Shown: positions 10,587 to 22,340, numbered from the stretch's first letter. The stretch is 64,000 bases of DNA from Canna indica (GCA_034359265.1 CP136894.1:28426501-28490500), one strand, 5' to 3'. Notes: a model not told the origin generated them from the letters alone. Made by a program: numbers and translations.

Positions 10587-12126
10587 TGTTGACGAAATGG
10601 CGACACCAGAGGGGGGGTGAATAGTGTGTTTACTAATTCGATTAGCCTAAATTCAATTTTATTCATTTTCATAGATTAGTTAGGCAATTTACAATTGAAT
10701 GTGATTAGATGCAGAAGCTTATAAATGATTACGCAATTTAAGCACAACAAAATGAAAGCAATGCAAACACTGAATTTATAGTGGTTCGGCCCCAATGCCT
10801 ACTCCACTACCTAAGCACCCCGCTTAGGATTTCCAAACTAGGTTTTACTAGATTAATTAGAGTTTCCCTTACAATGAGGACTTTGCACCGGAAAGTCTCT
10901 GCTCTCCAATCGAAGGCACTTCCACACCCGGAAGTATCCCGCCTTCCTACCGAGAGCACTTTCCCACCTCAACATAAGGGATAACTACAACTAATCCTAG
11001 TAATCACTAAGTATACACAAGTGGCTTTACTCCTTCTACACCAAGGATACCACTTCACCCAATTCAAGACCTAAGACCCTGTCTTACAAACTCAAATTAA
11101 ACAAACAGTTAAAATAACATATAATATACAATCAAAAGAGATAAATAATAAAACCAATGGAAAGAGCTCTTTTGCAATCCTTTGGTGCCTTCAACTCTTC
11201 AAGGGATGAACTTGATCAAAACCCGAGTTGAAGCAGCCGCTGGCGCTTGAAGAATGAACTCGACAGAGAACAGAGCGCAAGCTTTAAATCGTTTGGAAGG
11301 CTCTAAATCTTCCTTTTGAATACTCAATGAACTCTGTTAGAATCCAGGAAGAGAGGTTATATGAAGTATATGAGGATGTATTTATACCCTCGAGAAGAAG
11401 CGACTGTTCAACGAATAGAAAAGTATCCGTTACAGGCTGCCGGTCGATTGGTCGGTCAACCGACTGGTCGACCGGTCATTCAACCATTTCATTTTTCTCT
11501 CTAGTTAGTCGACCGATGGGTCGACCGCCCAGACACAAGATCGCGTGATTTCTTCTTCGATCGAACAGTCGTTCGACCAACGCGATTGCGTCTTTGGTTT
11601 ATATGCAGGTCGGTCGACTGCCAACCTTACTGCCTATTTCAGGCCTCTGTCGGTCGATTGACCGGTCAATCAAAGTACCCGCTGCCTATTTTAGGCAGTG
11701 TTCGATCGACCGATCGGTCGACCGACAAGGCTACTACCTGATACCTTACCCTATTCGGTCAACCGCCCAGTCAATCGAATTTAGGCTGAGATTTGTTTCT
11801 TCAGCCGATTTTCTTCCGCGCTTCGTTTTCGGGTTTCGGCTTTCAACGACGATCAACTTGGAGAGCTTTCATGCGATCTTTGGGCCCACCCAATGCATCT
11901 TTGGTGCACTCATCGTTCTTAGAGAAACTTCTATGATGAACCCAAGCGTGATGATCAATGTCCTTTCGATTTCCGATTTCTTTCGATATTTTTGATCGAG
12001 GACATTGAACACTAATTGATATGGAACCTGAAACATATTCTCAATGAAATCATTAGTCCCATGTTTGTTATCATCAAAACCATCAAAACCGAGATTAAGG
12101 CTAAGGTTGAAAACCTAAAGCCAACA
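10587..12126 (-). repeat. 5' LTR of Sirevirus D
   Basis: Begins TGTTGGCTTTAGG on the minus strand at 12126, as in other Sirevirus LTRs here, and ends at 10587. It contains a TATA box within an inverted repeat (11371-11393) and a block of GTCGAC/GGTCGACC palindromes (about 11440-11790). The tRNA-Met primer site expected next to 10587 is missing. Confidence 0.83.
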
Positions 12127-13104
12127 CGTCGGTCGACCGATTGGTCGACCGACAGACGGCGAAAATGGACAGAACACTTGCGGTCGACCAATCGGTCGAC
12201 CGAACTGGACATAGCCAAATTGTGACCTGGCTTCAGCCATACGGTCGATCGACGAGTCGACCGAATGTCGGAAGAAATGTAGCCGGTCGACCCATCGGTC
12301 GATTTAGCTTTCATAGATTGCCAATAGTCGCATTGGCGGTCGATCCATCGGTCGACCGACTAATCGACCGGCCGCGACCGAACGGCTCCAACGATCGATT
12401 TTTCACCCGTTGAACGGGCCGTTCGGGTGAAGGGTTATAAATACCCCTCACCTAACTTCTTTACAAACTTTAACTAGTATTATTGAGCAATCAAAGAAGT
12501 TCTTTAAGCCTTCATACGATCAAGTTCTCGCACGCCCTCTGCTTCCTTCTTCGACATCAAAAAACCAAGCGCTGCTTCTACTTCTTCAACTATGCTGCAA
12601 TCTTTGGAGTCATCAACTTGCAAGTTGAAGACAAGAAGGCGGTGGAAAGAAGCTTGGTTCAATCTTTTATTCTTTAGCTCTTTCCTTGTATTTGAACTTT
12701 ATTGTAACTTGTTTTCAAAGTTGAGATAGCTTGCTAGGTGTGCTAGGAAACACTTAGGGATAGCTTTATAAAATTATGTTTTGCCTAGATGAATAGGATT
12801 GAGGTGTTCTACAAGTGGTGAGAAGTGTGTCCTCAAGTGTATTCAAAGGAAAACATAATTTCTATAAAGTAGTGGTTAGAAATCCTTGGTAAGGAACCAA
12901 GGTAGTGGAGTAGGCAGTTGGTCGAACCACTATAAATATTATTGGTTGCATTGCTTCTTTATTAGCTTTCATCATTGCTATTGAATTGTGATCACATTAA
13001 CCATTCAAGAACAATTGGATTAAGTAGAGTTAAAATTGAGTGAGGAGAAAACTCCATAAGGGGACAGACACTATTCAATCCCCCTTCTAGTGTCGCGTTT
13101 CACA
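12127..13104 (+). repeat. Partial Sirevirus LTR, plus orientation
   Basis: The right part of a Sirevirus LTR facing away from D's LTR. It holds GGTCGACC palindromes (12128-12375), a TATA box in an inverted repeat (12427-12451), and the end region CACTATTCAATCCCCCTTC shared with LTRs of C and E, closing near 13104. Its left part is cut off by the D LTR at 12126/12127. D probably inserted into it. Confidence 0.78.
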
Positions 13105-13127
13105 ATAATATTTATAGTGGTTCGGCC

Positions 13128-14940
13128 AACTGCAAGAATGAAGGAGAGTTCTCCCATCATACTCATCTAAACTCCTCTTGCATGCATTTGACAAACCACT
13201 TACAAAACAATTCATTACTAGCACCAAAAATGATATCATCCACATAGATTTGCACAAGTAAAATATCATTTTTATCATTTCTAATAAAAAGAGACACATC
13301 GGCTTTTCCAACGCTAAAACCTTGTTCAATCAAAAAGTTGGAAAGCCTTTCATACCAAGCCTCTAGGGCTTGTTTTAAACCATATAAAGCATTTTTAAGT
13401 TTAAAGACATGATTTGGAAATTCAAAATTTTCAAAACCGGGGGTTGTTCAACATAAACTTCTTTGGTTATAAAATCATTCAAAAATGCACTTTTAACATC
13501 CATTTGAAAATGTTTAAAATATTTAAAGCTTGCATAAGCTAAAAGCATGTGAATTGCTTCTAATCTAGCTACAGGAGCATAAGTTTCATTATAGTCTATT
13601 CCTTCTTCTTGATTATACCCTTGGGCCACCAACCTAGCTTTGTTTCTAATGACTAAACCATCTTCATCTAATTTATTTATATACACCAATTTAGTCCCAA
13701 TTATGGTTTGTTCACTAGGTCTAGGTACTAAATCACAAACATCATTCCTTACAAATTGATTTAGTTCCACTTGCATGGCAATAACCCAAAACTCAACTTC
13801 TATGGCTTCCTTAATATTTTTAGGCTCTATTTGAGAAATGAAAGCTACATAATGACAAACATTTCTAAGTTCAGAACGCGTTACCACTCCCGTTGGTGGC
13901 TCTCCAATGACTTGATCAATTGGATGGTCCTTTATCAACCGGTATCCTTTTGGGAGAGGTTGTAGAACTTCTTCTTCTTCTCCAACTTGAGGTAAGGATG
14001 AGGAAGAAGGATCTTCATCATGTGGTTCCTCATTGAGTTCTTCTTCAACCTCCTTATCATGAAAGGTCAACTCCTCAAGTTCCTGACCTACAATCTTAAC
14101 ATTTCTTGAAGAATCATTAGTTTCATCAAAGGTAACATGCATGGATTCTTCAACAATCATATTTCTATGATTATACACTATATATGCCTTAGAACTATTT
14201 GAGTATCCAAAGAAAATACCCTCATCGTATTTAAAATCAAATTTTCCTAGATGCTCCTTAGTGTTCAAGATAAAGCATTTGCATCCAAAAACTCTAAAAT
14301 ATCCCACACTTGGGATTCTATCATTCCAAATCTCAAAAGGGGTTTTCTTAATTCTAGGTCTTAATAAAATATGATTAAGCATATAACAAGAAATATTTAT
14401 AGCTTCGGCCCAAAAATACTTAGGCAAATTGTTTTCACAAAGCATAGTCCTAGTCATTTTTTGTAAAGTTCTATTTTTTCTCTCAACGACCCCATTTTAT
14501 TGAGGGGTTCTAGGGGAAGAAAATGTGTGTTCAATACCTAATTCACCACAAAATTTTGAAAATTTTTCATTTTCAAATCCACCTCCATTATCAATTCTAA
14601 TTATCAAAATAGAAATTCCTTTTTCATTTTTAACTCTCCTAGAAAACTTTTTAAAGAAATCAAATGTTTTATTTTTCTTAGCTAGGAAGAAAACTCATGT
14701 AAATCTTGAAAAATCATTAACGAAAACATAGCAATATAACTTACCACCTAGACAAGCAACATCACAAGGACCAAAGAGATTCATGTGCACATGTTCAAGT
14801 GTTCTAGATGTAGTAACTTGATTTATGCTATGAAAAGAGAACTTTACTTGTTCACCATGTTGACATGCATCATAAAATTTATCTTTTACAAAAAATTTCT
14901 TAGGTATGCCTTTAACTAAGTCCTTTTTTTGTTACTTCTT
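13128..14940 (-). pseudogene. pol: Sirevirus C integrase and reverse transcriptase, truncated
   Basis: The 360-codon open stretch 13375-14457 carries the integrase C-terminal part ([46 protein letters not shown]) and the start of copia RT ([47 protein letters not shown] with the first catalytic Asp). Another frame (13128-13329) continues RT through the catalytic pair near 13240 up to the truncation. Upstream to 14940 is the integrase core with D and E still recognisable; VVERKN keeps the catalytic Glu but a TAA lies a few codons before it. No RNase H remains. Confidence 0.85.
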
Positions 14941-15462
14941 AGATGAGGTTCATGCTAGCATGTCCTAGCCTTCTATGCCACAACCAAGAATCATTTTCCA
15001 TGGCTACTAAGCATCTAACATGAGGATTAGGCAAAACATTTAAAACTAATGTGTATACATTTTCATGCTTATTTCCAATAAATACAATAGCATTAGATGG
15101 TGCACTTCTAATGATACATTTAGATGCTTCAAAAAAGATCACATACCCATTATCACACAATTGAGATATGCTAATTAAATTGTGCTTTAACCCATCAACT
15201 AATAACACATAATGCATGGGTAAGGGAGTATACCTATATCTCCAATGCCAACAATCTTACCTTTGGCATTGTCTCCAAATGTCACATGCCCATCATCCTT
15301 ACTTGATAGGATTGCAAATAGGTTGATGTCACCCGTCATATGCTTTGAGGAATGGCTATCCAATATCCAAGTGCTCCTACATGCTTGAGGATGGTTCTCC
15401 ATCTACAGAAGGAGAAGAGACAACTTTAGGTACCCAAATCTTCTTGGGTCCTTGATTGTTAG
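14939..15462 (-). pseudogene. pol: Sirevirus C protease region and integrase zinc domain
   Basis: Protease motif ILDSHSSKHMTGDINLF lies near 15310-15370: the usual D-S-G has become D-S-H. YVLLVDGLKHNLISISQLCDNGY follows, then WLWHRRLGHAS at about 14955, the His pair of the integrase zinc domain. Two open stretches (14939-15217 and 15199-15402) overlap in different frames. Confidence 0.82.
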
Positions 15463-17014
15463 TCATCTTAGGAACTCAAGTGAATCTAGCATGGGGGTTC
15501 CTCCTAAGTGCACAATCTCTAGCCATATGTCCATAAATACCACATGAAAAACAACTTTCATTAAATTTCTTAGTGTTATGTGTGTGAGCATGGAAGTATG
15601 CATGAACATGACCATTTGTGGATTTTCTAACATTTGTAAGCTTAGGCATGACATTTTGTAAGATTGTCATTTTCTCATTTAGCATGCATAACTCCTTTTT
15701 TAGACTAAGCATGCTATCATTTTAGTGTTCTACTTGATCACTCAAAAACTTGTTTTCACCCTCTAGTTTTTCATTTTCATTTTCTAAACTTTTCCTAACA
15801 TCTTCAAATGCATTCTTTTCATCCTTAAGGCTATCTACCTGTTTCCTTAAGGCATTACAAGAAAGTAGCAAATTATCATTTTCTATTTCTAAGGATTTGT
15901 TGTCCTTTTCAAGTTCTTTAAACTTCTTTCTAATTGCATTAAACTCATCATGCATTTGATCAAATTCAATTTCTAATTCTTCTTGCGTAAAAGAAAGCTC
16001 ACCAAAAGTAAATTTTACCTCATTATCACTTGCCATATATGAGGCAAAGGTTTGCCTTCTTGCTTTTGGTCTCCTCTTCACTTGGTGAGGATTCACTCTC
16101 ATCCCAAGAAGCCATCATTGCATTCTTCTTCTTCTTCTTGAGGGAGTGGAGGTAGAGGCCATCTTGAGAAGTGGGCAATCCTTTTTTAGGTGCCGGTCTT
16201 GTTGCAATTGTAGCAGGTGTAGGCTCCCTTGCCTCTCCTCATGCCGCCCCTCATGAAGTTCATGAACCTTCTTGCCATCATCGCCATTTCTTCAAAGTCA
16301 TCCATTTCTTCTTCGGATGATGAAGGTTCTTCAACCCGATGTGATGCTTTTAAAGCAATGGTCTTGCTTTTGGGGGCATCTTCCTCCTTGTGTGCCCTCG
16401 TGTCGATCTCATGGGTCATGAGAAATCCAATGAGCTCGGTAAGCTTCAAGGTCGTCAATTGCTTGACTTCCATGACCGCAATTACCTTTGGCCCCGAAGC
16501 TTTGGGAAGGGATCGGAGGAGTTTTCTTACCTTCTCCTCTTCTTTTATGTCTTTTCCAAGATTAGATAAGCCATTAGTAATATTTTGGGCGAGCATACAT
16601 GGCATCAATTGTTTCATGTGAAAGCATTTTAAACATTTCGTAATCATGCATGAGAAGGTTTATCTTAGATTCCTTAACTTGTGAAGTGTCTTTATGTGTA
16701 GTCTCTAGGACATTCCAAAGTTCAAAGGTGGACTTACAAGTAGAAATACGATTAAACTCATTAATGGATAGGCCACAATATAGTGCATTAATGGTCTTGG
16801 CATTTGCATTAAAGAGTCTAACCTCTTCCGGATTCCAGTCATCCATATTCTTAGTGGGTTGCATATACTCTACTTGAATCATCCTCCATACATTCATGCC
16901 TAGTGACTGAAGGAAGCTATTCATTCTTATCTTCCAATAGGCATAGTTGTTACCATCGAAGAGCGGTGGAGTATGAGTAGAGGACCCTTGAGCTAGTTGG
17001 ATTTCGCTAGACAT
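15463..17014 (-). pseudogene. gag: Sirevirus C Gag (UBN2-type, coiled coil, zinc knuckles)
   Basis: The frame starts with the ATG at 17014: FDGNNYAYWKIRMNSFLQSLG is the copia Gag start region. A frameshift near 16580 passes to 16186-16647, which ends with the first zinc knuckle (CYNCNKTGT). A Leu/Glu/Lys-rich coiled coil at 15722-16102 is typical of Sirevirus Gag. A knuckle-like CGIYGHMARDC lies near 15515. The Gag regions match the second Gag of element E in order and motif. Confidence 0.85.
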
Positions 17015-17054
17015 TCTAAGTTGTAGGGTAGATGGTTAAATCTAATCCTACGAC

Positions 17055-17071
17055 CTTGCTCTGATACCAAA
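17055..17071 (-). other. Primer binding site of Sirevirus C
   Basis: Minus strand TTTGGTATCAGAGCAAG next to the LTR end, complementary to initiator-Met tRNA. Confidence 0.88.
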
Positions 17072-18237
17072 TGTTGTTCAAATATCCACACTAGAAGGGG
17101 GGTTGAATAGTGTGTAGCTAAAACTCAGTTTAACTTAATTCTTTTTCGATTCAAACCCGTTCACAACCAAATCGATATTCGTCTAATTATGATGCTTTGA
17201 CAAATAAAGATATCAAATGAAAGCAAGCAATCAAAGCAATGCAAACACCATTAGTTATAGTGGTTCGGCCAACCGCCTACTCCACTACCTTGGCTCCACA
17301 CCAAGGATTTCTAACCAAACCTCTTTATAGACTAATTGTTTCCCTTTGAATACAATGAGGACTCACTTCTCAACCCTTTGAGAATGCCTCAATACCTATT
17401 CACTTAGGAAAAAACACAAATCTACAAAGACCCCTAAGATGTTTACCTAGTACACCTTACAAGCTATTAATGAAAAACACTTTAACAATAATGAAAACAA
17501 GAACTAAAGGAGAAAGGGGATGAACCAAGATGGTGTGCTCCTTTCTTAGCCTTCAAAGCCTCCAACTCCTCAACTCGAAGGATGCAATTTGAAGACAGAG
17601 TCGAGACGCGAAGAACACTCTGAGTAGAAGATCTATCGTTGAAGCTCAGGTGTGGAAATCAACTTTGGAGGGCTTAGAAATCTCTCTTTAAGGCTTAGTG
17701 AATGGTAAGAGAGGTTAGGTGAGTGATTATGAGGGGTATTTATAACCCCTCACTCGGATAGGGCACCCAATTGGTAATTTTCTGCCCGTTGGGCGTTGCC
17801 CGGTCGATGGCCAGCTGAAGGCTGGTCAACCAATGAGCGACCAACCATCGACTAGAGTCCTCTATGCATTTTGGGACTCCTCTGATCGATGGCCGGCTGA
17901 TGGACTAGTCAACCAGCTGTCAATCGCCCAACAGCCAGAACCTGGAAACTTGTTGTTTTTGCAAATTTCTTCTTGCGATGTTCATTTCTGGGTTTTGTTT
18001 CTGAGTTTTGACTTGGAAAACAATACAATCAAGTTTAGGATGAATTCCTAGAGTCATATTACATAATTTCTATTTCCAATCCTAGTATTTGACGCGATTG
18101 TCATCGGAGTTATTTTTGACTTTTCTTGTCATTTTTTCAAACGAAGTTTGCACGCGTATCGCACCATCAACCTAAACTCAAAACTCCGCAAATGCATTAG
18201 TTCCATATTTGTTATCATCAAAACCCTTGGGCCAACA
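17072..18237 (-). repeat. 5' LTR of Sirevirus C
   Basis: Starts TGTTGGCCCAAGGG at 18237 and ends GAACAACA at 17072 on the minus strand. It is homologous to E's 3' LTR (32263-33477). It carries the TATA box inside an inverted repeat (17730-17752; arms TGAGGGGT and ACCCCTCA perfect) and a short block of GGTCGATGG/CCATCGAC-type repeats (about 17795-17935). Confidence 0.88.
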
Positions 18238-18249
18238 CCTATGACCTGA

Positions 18250-18520
18250 ATAGGGTTTCGGGGGTATCTAACTACATCGTTTAGGGTCGCGGCTTTTGCT
18301 CCAACCTCTCTCTCTTTGGTTGTGGACATATTTGTCAAAGTGTCCTGCACGATCTAAATCTTCAAGTTGGTCACTGAGTACTATACACTCCTTAGTGGTG
18401 TGACCGTAGGTGTCGTGAAATGTGCACTTCTTGGTCCTATCAACATTGGGTGGTAGCTTTTGTTTTCCCGCATTGGCGGGGTTTTTGATGAGCTTCAATA
18501 ACGCAAGTTTGGACAATTAG
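18250..18520 (-). pseudogene. gag: Tat-type Gag fragment, inverted
   Basis: Minus strand encodes a degenerate nucleocapsid-like segment with CTFHDTYGHTTKEC, then LSDQLEDLDRAGHFDKYV. Element G has the matching segment (CEFHQTYGHTTEE..., DQIERLVREGRLDHYI) at about 48450-48560, so this is the same Gag region of a Ty3/gypsy Tat-like element, here in opposite orientation and isolated. No neighbouring domain belongs to it. Confidence 0.7.
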
Positions 18521-18598
18521 GGAGTAAACGGTTCGTAAACGCAACAATAACACGTAATAAAAATTCCAAAAAATGGCTAAAGGTGTGTCTGATATCAC

Positions 18599-20520
18599 TG
18601 AAGGGATAGGAATCGAAAACGTTGCGGAAAAAGCAATTTAAAAAAATTCAAACTATCCCGAAATCAGCGATCTACTTTAGCAATCTTTAAGGAATTCAAT
18701 CAATGAGTGAAATGAGATGATATACCTTATAACATGGATGGTATGGCTGCTCCTATCCCCATTTCAAGACGCACACGCGCACGTCCTCCAAGGAAGGTCC
18801 ACACCAAGCGCCTCGCAATCAAGGGGCAGCGAAGACCTTGACTCGTTGTGGCTCAATGGAGAGGAAATCTCAACCCAAAAACGCACCAAGGTAAAGCTGG
18901 CCCTTCCACCAAGAACCAAGTAGGAAAGGAAGGAAGAGAGGATAAGAAAACCGCATAATGAGAAGGAAGATGAAGGAATACCTCATTGTCCTTCATGGAC
19001 TCCTCCAATAAGATGAAGGAGATGACACCCAAGAGGAAGAGACCTTCAATTCGGCTTCACAAACTCGGGAAGGAAGAACAAGATGGCCAGCCACCCATGG
19101 AGATCAAGAGGAGTTATTTGGAGTCTTTCTCTTCAAGAAGCTTCTCAATATATTTAATGGATTTATAATTAATTCAAAATTAATTTAATCCAACTAAATA
19201 TAAATGTAATTTATCTCTACAATTTAAATTCTTATAGATTAGGACTTATCATGTGCACATCCCTACAATTTAGGGATGCCCTAGAAATTAGGGTTACCGA
19301 GGAACTCCTTCCTCGCATATTCGTTCCTATAGGAAAACATCTTTCCTATCATGTCCGTAAACTAGATCTGTGACTGTGATGCAGGATGTGCGAGCTAGTA
19401 GACATATAGTGTCGCACTCAGAGTTTATCTCATACGGTCCGTTACGAGGTTAGCCTGTTGTGTGTGACCCATTGGGCCCAGACTAAGCCAGCAATGAGTT
19501 GTGCATAATGGAGAGTCGGATCTGATAGAATGACTTCTATCCGAATCTTACGATCCACCACTAAACCCCTTTAGTGTGGTCATGAGAGACTCTACTCACA
19601 AGTCAAGATTGACGTCTAGCAACGTGACATGACTACTTGGATAGTGTGATGTTCAATATACAGGGATCGAACGCCCTTCGGTGATTAGTTACTGTGCAAC
19701 TAAGTCCCTTGGTTACAACATCCCGACGTCGACTAGGGTACGCACAAAGTGTCAAACCCTAATACTGATTCATATGTATTCCACCCTCCAAGATGTCGTC
19801 TCAATAATGAAACATAAGAAATATCTTCTTGACTTTCATATCTACTCTAGCCAGAGATTCCCGAGTCGACACTTGTAGGGACACATAGGACAATATATCC
19901 TCTCACTATGAGTAACCGATTCCATGTTGGTCGCTCACCTACCACCATGAATGCTTCCCCATGCCCAGTAATACCCGGCACATGACGCTGAGGGCCACGT
20001 AGGGATAGAACCAAGGCAATGGGTCATCACTCACAAGGTAACCATGACAACCTCAGGTCCAAGGACTGCTTGCACCTACTATCACCCGAGGAACATCCTA
20101 TTGATACTCATGTAAGGATTCCATTTTGTGTTCCTCGTGCAGGTCCGTTCAATTAACTCATTCCCTAATGAGCACCTACACTTGTACATTAATGACGACT
20201 CATAGGTAACTGTGAGATTAGCTACCCCTTATCGTATAGGGTATGTACCAAGTGTACTAGTCTATCCGGAATCACTGATCCCCTATTTGGTGATCCTACG
20301 ACTAGGAACATTTAGAACATGGGCATCTGGATTCCAAATCTCACTGGCATGAACTCATCATGGCCTTGGAATCAGTTGCCTGGGTTCATGGGGTTCATCA
20401 CAATCTTTATGAATAAAGATGCAGCATATTGATGAAAAGTTGCCTTATTATGTTGATTATCCTAGAATAGTCCATAAACACATCGACATGTGAATGGCTC
20501 AAGGGCACTTTTCTTTCACA
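18599..20520 (-). repeat. LTR N, 1.9 kb, family unassigned
   Basis: On the minus strand the segment runs from TGTGAAAGAAAAG (20520) to CCCTTCA (18599) and is followed at once by GTGATATCAGACACACC, a diverged initiator-Met primer site, so it looks like a 5' LTR. The right boundary is sharp because Tat LTR sequence resumes at 20521. No second copy is in the window, and no coding sequence assignable to the element survives in 18250-18598. Short open frames inside it look fortuitous. Confidence 0.6.
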
Positions 20521-20765
20521 TCTCTGGGATAAACCTCGACCCATTCCATACATATCCCCGTGAGATTCAGGGAGACATCATCGCACTGAGTCATCCCTAA
20601 CCTACACTATAAACAGACACGACGCACATCAGATATACTAATTAATCCAATTCCATACCCACCACCTAGAATTCCTTCTTACTTGAGTGTTAGAGTGTCT
20701 TCACAGGTCCAACAACGGAGTCTCACTAGACCAGGAGATGCTTGGACCACAACACCCCGACTTCA
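20521..20765 (+). repeat. 3' part of the LTR of Tat element T2
   Basis: Homologous to 33520-33731 and ends CTTCA a few bases before the primer site. The rest of the LTR is cut off by LTR N. Confidence 0.72.
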
Positions 20766-20776
20766 AGCAAGAGCAT

Positions 20777-20794
20777 TTGGCACCCACCGTGGGG
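20777..20794 (+). other. Primer binding site of Tat element T2
   Basis: TTGGCACCCACCGTGGGG, shared with G (47213-47230) and K (33743-33760), at the place where Tat-like elements carry their tRNA primer site. Confidence 0.75.
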
Positions 20795-20819
20795 CCGAGT
20801 AAATCTTACTCGCCTCATC

Positions 20820-22325
20820 ATGGTAGGTACTCGGAGTTAGGCGAACAATACTGCACACAGGCAGCAACCTAGCAGCAGCATTCCCAGCGTTCCTCCGCTA
20901 CTTGGTGGGCTAACACGACGAGGAGTAACTCTCTAGTACACACCAACCCAACACCAAAAGAGCTACAATGCCTGATCGATGATCTCCCAGGACATAACCA
21001 AAGATTGATAGCCCAGATCAAGCTATTGATGCAATTCAGGGAGCAACACCTAGCCGACCGCGATCGTCGCCACTTGAAACATGATGAAGACAGTCATCTC
21101 GAAATAATTTGGAGACTAACCTCTACCTTTCAGGACAAGGTCTCCCACATGCACCACTAGACACAAGAAGAAGGAACTAGGATCACAGAGGCTATTCCTC
21201 CCCCACTGTTGACTCGGGACCCTTCAACGAGCATATCATGACAGTTCGTCTCCCCGACAACTTTAAACTGCTGATCACTCTTCAACCTTATGATGGCATG
21301 GGTGATCTGACAACCAACCTGATGATGTTTAGGTTGATGATGCTCCTCAATGGCGCAACCGACTCCATCCTTTGCCGAGCTTTCCTCACATTTCTGGAGA
21401 AGGTCGAGCTACTATGGTTCTCGACTCTCCCGCCAGGGTGAATACACATCTTCCAGGAGCTCTCCTGAGCCATCACCAAAGAGTTCTCCTCATCTCGGAT
21501 CTACTCCAAGATCGAGGATTAGCTCCATGACATTAAATAAGGACAACACGAGCCACTAAGAGAGTACTTGAAGAGATTCCATGTTGTGGCCATGGAGATC
21601 CCCAACCTTGACCCTCACGTCGAGTTGTACTCTGTCAAACATGGTTTGAAACCTGGACTATTTGAGGACCAGATTGCTCTAGCCAAACCAAGGAATATGG
21701 CTGAGTTTCGAGAACGAGCCGTATACTACATAGAGATGGAAGAACTCTTAGAGGCCATAGAGGCCGATAGGCGGACCGCCAAACACAGTGCCGACGACAA
21801 GAAGTCCAAAAAGCCTGATAAAAAGGGTGAAGATCGAGATCACCACGAGCAGGATGGCGACGGGAGAGGGAGGTCACCCTCGTGACCTAGCCCCAGATAC
21901 AACTGCTCAAGCACCTCAACAAAGCTGGAAAGTTAAAGTCGTAGCCGGGATCAATGGGACTATGGCTCCCAACGCCAATGTCTGAGCAGGACGCCACCAC
22001 CAAGGGGTGTAGGAAGTGACCAAGATGGCTATAGAGCTAGCTAGCCGAACACTGAGGTCTGCGGGGTCATCTACCACATATCCAAAGGATTCGTCGGAGG
22101 AGGCAAGACGAGCTCACCAAGAAAGAAATCGCTCCGAGCCATCATGGCGATTGACGATGCGACCCACACATAGATGTCTCACATTCGAACCCCAGTAATA
22201 TCATTCTTTAAATCTAACTTCCAGGGGATTGATTAAAATTTATATGCGTCATCATTTGTGTAACAGGGGTGACTTCTTTGTCAGGAAAGTCCTGGTGGAC
22301 CAAGGAAGCTCAATTAGCGCTCCAA
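20820..22325 (+). pseudogene. gag: Tat element T2 Gag and start of protease
   Basis: Gag probably starts at the ATG at 20820 (MVGTRS, then a stop). The capsid region is readable at 21238-21441 (MTVRLPDNFKLL, YDGMGDL) and 21568-21885 (IPNLDPHVELYSVKHGLKPGLFEDQIAL, then a Lys/Asp/Arg-rich tail). Next come remnants of the linker typical of Tat elements (FVGGGKTSSPRKKSLRAI) and protease VRKVLVDQGSSI near 22280-22313, with the active-site Asp in D-Q-G form. It stops abruptly near 22325-22340 in copia LTR sequence. Many stops and frameshifts are present, and RT and integrase are absent. Confidence 0.78.
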
Positions 22326-22340
22326 GTTAGTTGTTTTCCG

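Larger units (their letters stand above)
13105..18237 (-). mobile_element. Ty1/copia Sirevirus C, 3'-truncated
   Basis: Minus-strand copia element with 5' LTR (17072-18237), Met primer site, Gag with coiled coil and zinc knuckles, protease, integrase and the first part of RT. The RT stops near 13128, where it runs into about 24 bases of LTR-like sequence and then the plus-facing LTR fragment. RNase H, the 3' end and the 3' LTR are absent. Confidence 0.88.

Noticed and set aside
18717..19168. Two small open frames that could be a short gene
   Set aside because: Both lie within LTR N, are short, lack domains and differ in frame; chance frames are likely.
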